NCBI GenBank assembly: GCA_007844125.1
Contig: CM017567.1
Location: 39,535,176-39,599,175 of the forward strand
DNA: 64,000 bases
From: Sinonovacula constricta
Lineage: Eukaryota; Mollusca; Bivalvia; Cardiida; Solecurtidae
Direction of reading: 5' to 3'
Part shown: in pieces, positions 23,601-38,200 of the stretch
Position numbering within the stretch: the stretch's first letter is position 1
Layout of the letters: the number at the start of each line of letters is the position of its first letter
Notes under the pieces: model-generated
What the model was told of the DNA's origin: nothing
What the model saw: only the letters and a program-made list of their open reading frames with translations
The model's database searches: none
Made by a program: the position numbers and the translations under genes

Positions 23601-26600
23601 TATAAAATTCAATAAAATAGACTGAAAAATAAAAACAGAGTGGTGAGTTTAATACAGCAAATATTTCCAGATTTTAGCCTGAATTAGCTTCTGCCTTCGA
23701 AGATGGCTGCCTTGAGCTGTCTTATCAGTGCCCATGACATCCCATGGAAACTATCTATTACTGGTGGAAGAAGACCCCAGATGTATGTCTGGGTAGGATT
23801 TGCCGGCATTTTTGCCGATACTGTGCCATGACATTTCTATCATTATAGCACAGGGGCTAATACCAACTTTAACGTCTTTGGTTTGACCCGGCTGGGTTTG
23901 AACCCACGCCCTCCGGATCCGCAAGCTGACACTCTACCACCTGAGCTATTGTGGCCGGTATGTCTGGGTACAGACAGAGGGATAGGGATTTACATGCCTC
24001 TTACTGATGAAATGTCAATTTAAATTAGGGATTTGGGATTTGCTGGCATTTTTGCAGATACTGTGCAGCAACATTTCTATCATTGTAGCACAGGGGCACT
24101 TATGAGGTGCCCAGGGACTGAACCTGGCTGGTCCATTATACTGACACCGACGAGTCAGGCGTAATGCTGTCCCCTTAGCCCCGAGCATTAGGAGGGATGC
24201 AAATACTACCAACTTACACTGCTGCCTTCACTGTGATAGAATGCCAATAACTCCTGACATGATGCCATGCCCAGTCACATTATCCAGATGTACAGGCCAC
24301 CCTTCCTTTAAGTTAAAGCTGAGAACATATTTAGCTAGGCAGCTAAACCAGTATACTGTTAAATTTGTGTTGGAAAATACTGTAGATACAGATCAGCCAG
24401 TTTCCACTGTACATTTTCCTTTAAGGTCAATATGTGTTCTTACAGAGGTATGAAGTTGTGAGTAATAAAAACTAACAACTTTAAAGCGAATTAATCACAG
24501 TTTTCCATAGGTAGATGACAAATAACCTGCTTCATAAATGTATTTTTGCGACACTATTGAACCAATCAGTGTTTTGTTTATAACTGACGTATACACATGG
24601 CGTATATTACCGCATGCGCAGTTTGGAGATGAACTGGTTTGTTGAACTCAAAATAGATTTAAGTAATTTGAAAAGTTTTGCAACATTTTTTATTCACCCA
24701 ACCAAAAGACAACACTTTTTAGGACACCCATTTCACATCTGATCTAGTATTCAGAGAAAATAAGTTTTTTCCATTATTTATTGTGGTTCAATGAGGTTTT
24801 GTTCTTGTGACCAAAGATTTGGCAAATACAAATATGGCCCACTGTGACCAATTCACTTTAATATGGGTTAACAACATTCGGAAGACAAGGATTGCGGACT
24901 TGTGTTTGTTTCACTGATCAGCTAAAGGACCTTCACACATAAGAATTTTGCCTAAACTGGGACTTAAACCCTCGTTGCTCATTTCTCAAAATATTTAATT
25001 CAAAAGTTGTTTAATTATGGGCAGAACAGCAATATGTATAAAGTACACAAACAATGATAAAGATCAACTGCAGAGCAAATGAAGCACATTCCACCTTTAA
25101 CTGTCTATTTATTCAACATCATCGTTTTGTTTTTGCTTTTGAAACATGTCGCAGCAACCAATTGTGATCATTATAGCGACATCCAGCTATTTTGATGGAG
25201 GGAAACCCCAAACAAATTTCTGGGTAGAACCACCGGCACACTGCAGGTCAGCTGGAAGACCGTCCCAATTGAGTTCTTTACCCTGAACGGGACTCAAACC
25301 CGAGTAGTGAGAGGCTAAGCAGTCAGAGGAGTTACAAGTCGGTGACTCTACCACTATGCTAAGGATGCCCCCATTCAACATCATTATGTTAACATATTGA
25401 TGTAAATAAGTTGAATGTACATGATACTTCAAATGAATGTGTGCTCCAGATTTTTCCTCAGGCTGGTATTATATCAAGGTCAGTTAATTGATGTTTGACC
25501 CCTCCCAGGAGGCAGGTGATCTTTCAATTTAGAAAATTTAACTGAACACTTAGCTTGCTAAACATTGTATTTATACGACTTTGGCAAACAGTTTAGTTCC
25601 AGATTAGCCATCAAGTTCTGCACTATTTGTTTGTGCATCTCTATTAATGTTTGTTTCATGTTATTGGGCTTATTGTCCCACGAACAGTATTTCAGTTATC
25701 TGGAGACTGTGTTCACTTGAAACAGACATAGTGCTGCCTTCACTGTGTATAGCATGCCATAAACACCTGATTAATTCATGCTTTAAGCAGCCCTAAAGTT
25801 AATAAAAAGTTAATGCAATACAATGTCCATAAAAAGGTAAAAAATGAATCCAACTGAGAAATCACACTTATCAGGAAAAAAAATTACAGTCAACTCAACC
25901 TGATTTTCATGACTTAAAAAAAAAGAGAATTTATTAATCAGTCATCATTCTATAATGGAAAATGTAAGTCAAATCAATTCAACTGAAAAATAACAGTCAA
26001 AAGGAACAACTAATAAAGCAAACTACATGATGCTTCCAGTGCATACCCACAAAAGGTTACAAAAATTGCACTGTAAATACAATTCTAATATGTCTTAATA
26101 ATTACGTAAAATTGTAACAGATATACTGTATATTTAAGTTTACGCAATACCTTAATCAATGATACAACACCAAATATTTGTGACAACATAACAGTATGAA
26201 CATATACAAACAGCAATAATTGAACTCATAACAAAGTTTTAATATACAACCTGAATTCTTTTTGTCTGTTTTCCCATGGTGAAGATAGGCATCCTACTGC
26301 ATTCTACCAATTTTCATTTCCTAGTTAGTAAAAACAAGGGAATACCCCGAAAGTTTGTTGTTAAAGGAGCAGTAACTTCTCTCAATATTATCTTTTTCTC
26401 GAGTCAGAGCTTAAGTAAAGTTTGTTCTGTGTTTAAACTTAAGAGTGTCGGCTTCAGGTACAGGAGGTCCCCGGTTTCGATCCTGGGCCACGACATACTA
26501 AAGTCGTTAAAAATGGTAGTGGTATAGTTCCTTTCAAGCAAATAAAAGGGTAGTTCCACAACTGGGTGTCAGGATAAAGTGACTGGGTGTGGTGTCATGT

Positions 26601-27745
26601 CAGGTGTTCACGGCATGCTATACACAGTGAAGGCAGCACTATATCTACTTCAAGTGGACACTGTCTCCATATAACTGAAATACTGTTAGTGGGACGATAA
26701 ACCCAATAAACAAACAAAAGCATCACAGTGACACAAATATTTTCGTTATAGAGACATTCATTTTTTTTTCAATTGAAGAAGATCGCTTAACAAATGTCTC
26801 AGTAGAACCAGTGGCGTATCACTGGTCAGCAGGAGGTCCTCCTCCCAACATGAAAATTTTGACCTGATAGGAAACTTGAAGCTTCACAATACGGAGCCGA
26901 GATGTCAACTCAAAGTTGGCAACTACCCACTTAACCATAGCACCCCTTGGAAAATAAAGTATAGGATTGTCTTTGTAAATTTAGGATGGTGTATTGAGGT
27001 AGAAAAATACAACAACTCTTAATTACAGTTCACAAAGTCTGTGGTTTGAATCCCAGCTTTATCAATGCCAACTTTAATGAGCCAGAACTTACCTTGAAAA
27101 GGGTTCTCTGCATCCAGGTATATAAAAAGGTACACAGGAAGTCATGCATTTGATTTCTCAGTGAAATATTATAAAGGCTGCATATTTTATATGGGACTGA
27201 TAAATAATTTATTGCTTTTCAAGGGTAACACATGAAAGATAAATGATATCCTTAATTACATTGTGACCCATTTATAGTCCACCTCTAATTGAACCAGTAC
27301 TTCTGTAGTAAATACTTGTGTAGTACATGTCTTATGGTTCTGCCCAAGGATTATCATCTAGTGAATAGAATGGGGATTTGAACCCAGAACCCTCAGATCA
27401 TGTGTCCAATGCCATGAACCACTAGACCAAGGGCACTACATGCATAAAATCACCTGCACCATCAGAAACAAAGATAACCCTTCTTTTATTTTCATTTAAC
27501 ATCTAATAAAACACTCTTACATCCCACCTTTAAGACAGAAACGGCCAACTTACATCCCAAGTTTCTACCCAATCAAGGTATCTCCAGGCTGAAAATGTAA
27601 ACAATGTTAAAAATATGGAGGCTGTGAGGGGATGACCCATCGAGATTGCTAAGAAAGACCCTTTCCGATGTCTGAATGATCTATTTCCTTATTTACCTCA
27701 TTTACTTATATAACAATGCTAGCTTGGTTTCTTTTTTTATTTTGG

Positions 27746-27778
<33 letters not shown>

Positions 27779-30700
27779 TTGGGTAGGGGGAAGGTGGTTG
27801 GGGGAGGGAGGTGAGGGGGCGGGTAAAAAAGTGCAGACCCAGGCAATATTATTCAGCTTTTGAAGGAGTGATGTCCTCAGAGATATACAGAATAGATGTT
27901 AAATTAAAAAAACTAGATTATTTTTTATGTTTTTTTTCATTTTTGTACTAATTTGATAACAGAACTCTTATTTTGGGGTCATAAGTGCATTATCCAAGTA
28001 CTGGTTGAGGAAAAGAAATACCTAAGACTCCCAACTATGTAGAATCAGTGATACACTTCACATTAGTGGGAAGACCTCCTTTTGCTGACTCAAACCCATA
28101 CAATAACAGGCTACAAAGACGTCTGTCAAAAAATTAGGACCTAATATTCATCCCTAAAGTCTTCATGAAAATTACCTTAAAAGTGGTATCTGACTTTTTG
28201 CTTATATCAAATTCATGTAACAATACCTTACCACTGCGACGAGGAATTAGAGCAAAATTTCTGCTTAAACGCATACTTTAGTATAAGTTAAGATGGTTTT
28301 GAACACTGCCCACATTGTTAGACAGAACAAATCTCAATAAAAAACACTCTAAAAGTTCAATCATTCCGACCAGACCTGGTAGCGCAATCGTTAGAGCGTC
28401 GGCTCCAGGTACAGGAGGCCCCAGGTTCGATCCCGGGCCAAGACAAACCAAAGTCGTTAAAAATGGTAGTGGTATAGCTCCCTTGCTAACGCTCAAGCAA
28501 ATATAAGGGTAGTTCCACAAGCGGTTGGCACGGTGTCAGGATAATGTGATTGGGTGTGGTATCATGTCGGGTGTTCATGGCATGCTATACACAGTGAAGG
28601 CAGCACTATATCTGCTTCAAGTGGACACCGTCTCCAGATAACTAAAATACTGTTGGTGGGACGATAAACCCAATAAACAAACAAACAATCATTCTGAATC
28701 TATAAATAATCATGATAGTGATCTCTGCTTAAAAAAGATACCGACGTCAGGGCAGATTACCCAGTTGACTATATAACATAATCTCACGAGTGATTGTCAA
28801 ATGGATTTCTTAGTTAAAAATAGCTATCTCTGCAGCATGGCTAAAATAGGAAAAACCTGTTTGCAATGAGGAATGGGGACTTATGTTTCACTTTTTACAC
28901 TGATCTAGGGCATCAATTGGCAGCAATTTGTATGATCTTATCATGTTACAATAACTTACGTAGTTCTTAGAGAGAAAAATATTTTGGTCCAAATGTTGGA
29001 TACCATTTTGAAGGTTCATGCTACATGAACATTGTTTTGTTTATCAAGATTTTGAGTAAATAAAAAGTGACAAGTCTTCCTAACTAATCACTGTGCACTG
29101 TCATTAAGCACAGGTGGACAGATAAGATAGTACAGTCTTTAGTCAATCACAAGGTCAAAGGTCAATCACAGTTTATTACACACACTTTTTGATGTTTCAC
29201 ATTGTTAACGCTTATAATCTACATTTTAATAGCAAAGTGAAGAATTCTTACATTATCTGCTGACAACTACTTCCATAGGTAACAATGTGCACTTATCAAC
29301 ACTTAGTAGCAAATAGATGGTTATCGTATGACGTCACACATTTCCCAGCATGCAATGCGGTCGGCCATATTTGTGGTAAAGCCATTGTTTACTTATGTCT
29401 GCTTAGGACAGCTTGGTCTCTACAATTCGACGATTAAATCGATTATTTCGCGAAAGATGTCGTGTGTAACGGCTACAAAGTGCAATATGACTTTATTAAT
29501 TATACGCTGGAGCTATTGTGCGTGAAAAGGACTTGAAGAACACTAATTTGATCGGTTTTGATCCGTACTCGTCTTTGACGACAGCCTGATGACTTACAGT
29601 CGGACATTGCATATCCAGACATACTGAACTATCTAGTGTTTCAGCAAAGTGCGACAACCAATTAAATATTGGTGGAGCTAGATCCTAGACTTGTGCCAGG
29701 GTAGAACCACTGCGCACTGCAGGTTAGCTGGACTCGAACTCATGCACTCTCTCGGCTGAGGAGTTACAAGTCACCAACTGCTTGGACACAGGCACTGCTA
29801 AACTTTGGTTTTAAAACAGGGTCATTTATTATGTGTACTGGTTTCAATTCTTTACATCATGTTATACTATGTTTTCATTGCTTTAAGTTCCTTAAAACCC
29901 ATGTTATGGTTGTCATATTTATTAAATGCGATCGAATACCATTACATGCTCCAATTTCCTTAGCAGTCTGTTTGTTTCTTAACTGCTTTTGCTTTTCCTG
30001 TTTATTGATCGATGAATTTACTGTCATTAAATACTTGTTACCGTTAAATGTGTTGTTTTTAATTCAGAAATGGTTTGGTTCTAAAAGAAGTACTGGAACT
30101 TGAATTCAATATTCTGTGAAATTATTATTCTAATATAATGTAAGTTTGTTAAATTTGCTAAAAGGTAGGACAATAATAAAAATAAAAACACTATGTGCTA
30201 TTATTTATTGACAAATGTCAATGTGAAAGCAAAACCATTTAAAAAACTTAGCTGTAACAGCTAGTTCAGGCTCGTTCTGAAAACAGTTTGTTTCTTACAC
30301 TTTATTAGAGCTGGTATCTGGCAGTTTGGACTAAACAATTTTCTCTCATGCATTCAAATAAAAGATTTTTGCTTGTAAAGATCCCGCAAAATGCTGTTTT
30401 ATATTCCGGACTGGATTCTTTGGCTTTATGGTGAATAGTAGTAGCTTGGTAATGGTGTGGAGTGAAGTTATAGAAGTGGTGATGACAAGAGAAATTTAAA
30501 ACGTTACTCAGGGATGAAGCCATACAGTTGACACTCTAGCTCATGCCATACTCAATACACAACCATTTACTTGTACCAATACAAACTGTCTAGGTTATGT
30601 ATGACATTTTACTTTTCCCCATGTTGCCCCTGGCTATTTACAGCCCCTTGTCTGAAACTTGTTGTTTTAATAGTCTAGACCATATGGCTTTGCTTCCTGA

Positions 30701-32186
30701 GTGTCAAAGGCCAGGTGCAGGTGGATTAGCATTACTTTCTCACGTGTATTATAGGTTAAAGAAGTTAAATTAAAATATCTGAGTAATTTAATTATCAATA
30801 TGATTATACATTATTTCAAGTTAACTAAATTAAGATTTCTGCAGTATTTTAAGGCAAAAAAAATCATAGTTGTATTTGTCACTTTGAGGAGTATTTTCTA
30901 GCAGGTAAATACCGGGGGTTGAATTTACCGCCCAACCTTGTTATTACAGCCATGTAAAAAGTAAAGCATAACACATTGCCTGTCATTACAAATAGGTTTT
31001 TCCTATCTGAGATAACCTGAAATCATCAACGTGCCTATTTAAAAAAATGGACATTTAATGCGATATTTTTTAAGATTCACACTGTCGAACAATAAAGTTA
31101 GTGTAATAACAGTCTTCACTTTAACTAAAGTTTATTCAAGCATTATGTATAAATTTCCCAGAATAGAAGTAACATGTGTTGTTACATGGGTACAATATTA
31201 GCAAACTGTCGGATACCACATTACAACCACATACACGGCGTTCTATAGACGCTAAACGTCAATGGTCATTGATTCCTCAGTCAAAATTTTCAAGGGTCAA
31301 ATATCTGGGGGTAAATTTTGTGCATCAAGCATCATGAGGGGCACATGCTGACAATATTTTGTCTAAAATTGACCTTGATGGAAATTATCGATACTGTTGG
31401 TAGCTTTTTAGTTTATTTAGGACTAGTAAATAAGCAATATATTTCTTAATTGTTTGTTAATTATCTGTATCTTAATAATAACAATAAAATAAACAACAAA
31501 ATAGCTATTAACATTATAACATACTTCCACAGACATATTTTCTTTCGACTTTTAATGCAATCCAAAACACTTAAAACGCTTAGCTACAATGAATGCTCTG
31601 TTCAAGCGCGAAAGCAAGACGTCCGAAAGTTTTCTCGTCCTTTCCCCTTGGTTTGTACTGACGGCTGGTAATGAGAAAAAAAGAAATCTGATCCGGATTA
31701 TATATTTTGTGACATTTCACAACACTACAAGGCTTAATCATTGTCTTCCTTGCCTGTAATGGTTAATTATAAACAAAAGTGCGCTTTCACGGTACTGATA
31801 TGTTGATTCACCTTACCACAAAGATGGCGGACAAACAGGTGCGCGCGCATCTTGGTGAAAAATCGATAACCATCTATAGTGTAGATCCTTAACCAGACAG
31901 CTCCCAGCAATAAGGACCCTGCTATCAGGATCTAGCCAATTTGAAATTCAGGGAAGAAAAGAAGAAATAGAGAGAGAGAGCAAGAGAGCAAGAGAGAAAG
32001 AGAGACAGACAGACAGACAGACAGAGACTGAGAGACAGAGAGATAGAGAGAAAGAGAAAGACAAAGACAGAGACAGACAGACAGACACAGACAGACAGAG
32101 ACAGACAGACAGACAGACAGAGACAGACTGAGACCGAGACTGAGAGACAGAAAGAAAGAGAAAGACAAAGAGAAAGAGACAGATAC

Positions 32187-32267
<81 letters not shown>

Positions 32268-35200
32268 GCGAGGAAACGAGGCAGAATGGCAGCCCTGCCA
32301 GATAGACAGACAAAGAGACAGATATTTTTTAGCCAGTCAACGCAAGTTCTACATGAACTTTTACAACCAACTTTCGAATGCCAAGCCATTGAATGTACTT
32401 CTGGATATTTTGACCCCACATGCAGCGTGGTGAGAGAAGACACCTGACAAATGTCCCAGTAGAACCACTGGCACACCTTGTGATTGATCTTTCAATAAAA
32501 CATGTAAACATTATAATCTGATGAATAATATTCTTTTTAAGGGTTTTTGGGGCTGTGACAATCTATTGTTGGCAGTTAAATAAAATTATTTCATATACAC
32601 ACATACATGTTTGCTGAAACAGCAAACAATAAACAGTTATTTAACCAAAATATTGTATTGTGTGAACAAGTAAAATGAACAATGAATTTACAAAATAGAT
32701 GATTTCAAACACTTAATTTATAATAAAATTTAAAAAAGACAACAAAAAACAACAATAAAAAATAAGTTTTATTACCAATTATTATTTCATATATACAAAC
32801 TTTTTTAAACGAAATGTATGATATAAAATAATTTTGTACTAAATTAAGTTACATAAATCATGACTACATTCCCATTTTTGACCACCTTGCCTAAACATGT
32901 CAGGTTACCTCCCTTCACTTGCCTGGACATGCCCCATCAATGGTCAATTAGTTACATAATACGAGCCTAATTGTCCAATTAGTGCAGACAAATGAACCCA
33001 TTTACCACCAATTATACTATCTAATGACACGGCATGATTCACACACATCTTGATGCAAACTAAGAATAGAAGAACAAGTCCTCAAATCCATCTGGTCAAA
33101 ATTTTTATGTTTTAAGCTTTCGAAAAAAATATTGGTTAGATAACGAAGTTTACAATTTAGCCAATAATATAGATAGGATAATTAAAACATGTCTACTCTT
33201 CTGTCCAGATCTATACCTATTTTTTATTAGTTATTTGCATTACTGACCTTATATTGCTGATAAAAAAACAACATATCTCTTCATTATCTACATACATGTA
33301 AAATATATCTATTACATGTGTGACAGATATGACATACAGTGCTGTGACCCCAAAACAAACTAATATAGTCGATGATGTATGGTTTGACAAGTGTTAAATG
33401 TGCAAAAAGAGCAGAAGGTTACAAATGGCATTTATTTACCTAATACCTGAGCCGTATACTGAAATATAAATATTGATATTAACCATGTTTACATTCAATT
33501 AAATAACTTTTAATAAGCTCACAGTATACATGTATTGGCATAATTGATCACTTTATATAACAAACGTTGATCTCAGGTGAGATAAAAAAAAATTGCAAAG
33601 AAAATCTCGAACAATTATCAGAAGACATGGCTCTTTGAAGAAAACAACTGCAGCAATCAAACAGCCAATGTAACCTTGGAGTATGAGTTACATATACTGT
33701 CATTATTCTTATTATTCACAGCCATGGAAAATCCCAGATTAATTACTGATCCCCATTACATCCAGCCAAGCTGACTTGAATAATGCCTGATCCTGGACTG
33801 ACAACCCGACATATACAAGTCCATACATAATGCCCTGTCAACAAAGAGGTTGACCTTCTACCAACAACATGTGTCATACAGTGCAGCATATGGGCAGTCT
33901 AGTTAAGGCTAGCTTTTTACTGCATTACAGTTTCTGAATAGAAATATTTGGCTTTGCCTTTTTTTGCATAAGGAAAAATCGAAGCTTATACCGAGAATTT
34001 CAAAATTAATAATTATTTCTTTCTTGTAGACTGAACAAACTTGACGGTGATGTTATAAAAATAGTCACAATAGATTAAAATGAAGATAATGAAATTATTA
34101 CCACTTTGATTTATATTTATCATGTTTTTATTTAAAATTGGTACTGAAATATGTTTTAAACTCACAATGGGATGAGAACAAGGTTTAAAGGTGGTATCTG
34201 ACAGTTTGGACCAAAAATATTTTCATTATACATGTAAGTAAACCATGGCACTGTTATCTGAACAGATCTTGTAAATGTTGTATATTGATGTCCCACACCT
34301 GCTGGAAAAGTGAACCATAATGCCACAATAGTCATTACAAATACGTATTTCCTATAGCTATTTTTTAAACCAAAAAAAACATGTGATCTCTAATGTTTCA
34401 GTTCATCCACGTCATCTGCTGTGACATTGATGTCTTTTTTTAGCAGGAATTCCAATCATTCTTCTTTACACATATTGTTACATATATAAGATGTAGACAA
34501 ACTGTCGGATACCATCTTTAACTTAGGTCTAATTTCAGTCTAAGAAGACTTCTGACAAAACAATATTTGTTATTTTTACCTAAAAAAAAAAAAAAAAACT
34601 ATAAGTGATATAACTCTTTTACCACTTTTAAGGCCGGTGATCTTTATAAAAAAAAAATCAATATGAGTAGAAGAAACACAATTTACGCAACATATAGCAA
34701 CATAATGTTATTGTTCATGACTAGATACCTGAGATAACTGTCTCAGTAGAACAACCACAGCACAGTTGGTCAGATGGTATTTAACAGCACTCCTGTCTGA
34801 CAAACTGTGACTCCAACCCAGTGGGTGGTGTGAGGCTGAAGGCTAAGTGGAGATTAAAGTTGGTGCTGAATTTACAACTAGGCCAAGGGTGATTCAGCAA
34901 CCCCACCCCCACCACACACAGACACACATACACATACTCTCCAGCAATTATTACCGGAGAAATACTGTTGTTGTTGTTGTTGTTGTTTTTAAAACACATT
35001 GCAGTGGTAAAATGACTTAATTATGGCCATTTAAGCAACAATCAATTTTAATAAGTCAAGGAAAACCCCAGAAAATGTCTTTGTAGAAACAGTGCAGCAG
35101 ATCAGCTGGAAATCTCTTCAGTTAAGGTTTCAAAAGTGGCATATGGCAGTTTGGACCAAATTTTTTTCCCCTCAAATAACCAAATAAGCCATTGTTACCT

Positions 35201-38200
35201 GGTAAGGTCCTGCAAAATACTGTTCATTGATGTCCTAAGATCTGTGTGAAAAGTGAAGCATTACATCCCAATCGTCATTACAAACAGGTATTCCCTATCT
35301 GAGCCATGCTGCAGAGATAGCTATTTATAAACTAAGAAATCTTTTAGCAGAGATCACTTATCAAAAGATTTTGAAAAGAATGAACATTTAGTTATTTCTT
35401 CGCCAAGTGTACTGTCTCACATTATAGGTAGTGTTCAAAATCGCCTTTACTCAGACTGAAGTATGAGTTTATACATAAATTATGCCTAAATTCCCAGAAA
35501 CCGTGAAAAAATATTATTACATATATATGGTATATATAAACTGTTAGATACCACCTTTTACCCTATACAGGATTTAGACTCACATATAGGAGGATTAAGA
35601 AGTCAGAAAGTTACAAGTCAGCACCTCTAGTACTGGCCATGGAGGCCCAAATCAAGAAAAATCAATACAAGTACTGGCCATGGAGGCCCAAATCAAGAAA
35701 AAATCAATACAAGTACTGGCCATGGAGGCCCAAATCAAGAAAAATCAATACAAGTACTGGCCATGGAGGCCCAAATCAAGAAAAAATCAATACAGTACTG
35801 GCCATGGAGGCCCAAATCAAGAAAAATCAATACAGTACTGGCCATGGAGGCCCAAATCAAGAAAAATTAATACAGTACTGGCCATGGAGGCCCAAATCAA
35901 GAAAAATCAATACAGTACTGGCCATGGAGGCCCAAATCAAGAAAAATCAATACAGTACTGGCCATGGAGGCCCAAATCAAGAAAAATCTATACAATACTG
36001 GCCATGGAGGCCCAAATCAAGAAAAATCAATACAGTACTGGCCATGGAGGCCCAAATCAAGAAAAATCAATACAAGTACCTAAGTAAAGTCACTGCTTAA
36101 CACAATATCTGATCTACTGGAAGACTCATAAAGTAAATTTATAAACTCACTGGCTCCAAATCAATAGAAGAAAATAATAAAACTTTTGTTGATGTTTATA
36201 AAGTCAAACTCACTGGCTCCAATTCAACATAAGAAAATAATAAATATTTTGTTGATATTTATAAACTCACTGGCTACAATTCTACATAAGAAAATAATAA
36301 ATCTTTTGTTAATATTGTTTGTGACAAAAAAATAAACAATGTTGAAAACAAAAAAGTAAAACTGTCATGAAAATGATGAATTGAAACATTAGGTTCATAC
36401 CAGACAATGGCTATCACAATGTTATCTTAGGACAAATAATATCGGTATAATTACTGTTAATTACTTTTTCTATGTATGATGTATATGTGTGTTACAGGCC
36501 ATCAGAAACACCACAACACATTAGATGATGCAATCTACAGGCCAGTTAAATGATCAACATTGACACAATTAACCTGTCACAATAAGGAAGTTTTCTTTGT
36601 TTTGTTTATTTTCTTGTTTCACCACACTGATATAATCATGGCCCTATTTGTTATCCAAATATGGTTTGGTCTTGTTTTTGAGATCCATCACAGCGATCAT
36701 TTATGGTCATGACAGCTACGACCAGCTATTTTGGTGGAGGAAGAACCCAGACAAATGTCTGGGTAGAACCACTGGCACACCGCAGATCAACTGGAAAACC
36801 TTACCAAATTAAGTCCATCACCCCGAACGGGACTCGAGCCCTCGGGAAGCTAAGCTAAGCAGGAGTTACAAATCCACAACTTTACTACGACGCCAATTAT
36901 TCTACTTCGTGGTGGAGGCAAAACACAGATGCATGTTTGTGAAGAACCAGTGGTGCACAGCAGTTCAATTCACCTAATTGTTGACAAACATGACCTTTGT
37001 TTCTTTGTTTGTAGGGTTTATAGTTCCGCCACACTCTTTCAATCTAGCGGAGAGATTCTTCACTTAAAGAAGATATAATGCTGCCTACTATGTGTATAGC
37101 ATGTCATAAACACCAGGCATAATACCACAACCAATCACATTACCCTGACACTAGGCCAACCTGTTGTAGAACTAGACTTATATTTGTTGAAAGATGGTAT
37201 CAGACAGTTTACTTATAACAACAAGTTCATGTAACAATATCTTCTTACCACTGCTTTGGGAAATTTGGGCATAATTTCTGCATAAACTCATAGGGAGTTG
37301 CCGGCATTTTTGCCGATACTGTGCAGTGACTTTTCTATTATTATAGCACACAGGCACTGATGAGGTGGCCTGGGACTGAACCCGGCCGGTCCATTATACT
37401 GACACCAACGAGTCAGGGGTAATGCTGTCCCCTTAGCCCCGAGCATTAGGAGGGAAGCCACTACTACCAACTTTAAAGTCTTTGGTTTGATCCGGCTGGG
37501 GTTTGAACCAGCGACCTCCCGATCCGCAAGCTGATGCTCTACCAATTGAGCTATTGCGGCCGATTTCATAAACTCATACTTTTGTATAAGTAAAGACGGT
37601 TTTGAACACTACCTATATTGTAAGACAGCACAAATTATGATAAAAGCTCTCTAAAAGTTCATTCATTCTAAATTTATAAATAAGTATGATACTGATCTCT
37701 GCTTAAAATAGATATCGGCTTCAGAGTGGATTGCCCAGAAGACGATATAATGTAACCTCAAAAGTGAGTTGTCACATGGTTTTCTTAGTTCAAAATAGCT
37801 ATATCTACAGCGTGGCTCAGATAGGAAATACCTGTTTGCAATGAGGAATGGAGGTTTATGTTTAACTGTTTACACTGATTTAGGGCATAAATGAGCACCA
37901 TTTTGCAGGACCTTTTCAGGTAACAATTACTCCTTTGGTTATCTGAGAAAAATACTTTGGTCCAAGCTGTCGGATACCACCTTTCAGCATTCGCAAGGAA
38001 GCTAAACCATTACCACTTTTAACCACTTCGGTAAGGTTTGAACCTAAGTTTTTCCCAATACCCGAAGCCAGTGCTTTAACATTTACACTTCAAGGTCAAG
38101 TGGTACAAAACTTGATAAATAGTATTATTAATTTAACATTAAAAGTTTACAGTCATTTTTTCTTGAGAACAAATTGAAATCCAACATAAACAGGGAGGAG

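Larger units (their letters stand above)
37010..38072 (-). mobile_element. SINE-A split by MITE-1 (nested)
   Basis: The tail half (TGTAGGGTTTATAGTTCCGC to GACTTATATTTGTTG) ends at 37189. The head half resumes at 37984 (CAGCATTCGCAAGGAAGCTA, TTTTAACCACTTCGGTAAGG). MITE-1 fills the gap. Confidence 0.78.

Noticed and set aside
28372..28450. tRNA gene
   Set aside because: A and B boxes are present but the fold is incomplete and it is followed by a SINE body; the same applies to the heads at 37.5 and 59.3 kb.
31925..32476. Ser/Leu/Cys/Val-rich minus frames up to 183 codons
   Set aside because: Translation of the AGAC/AGAG microsatellite.
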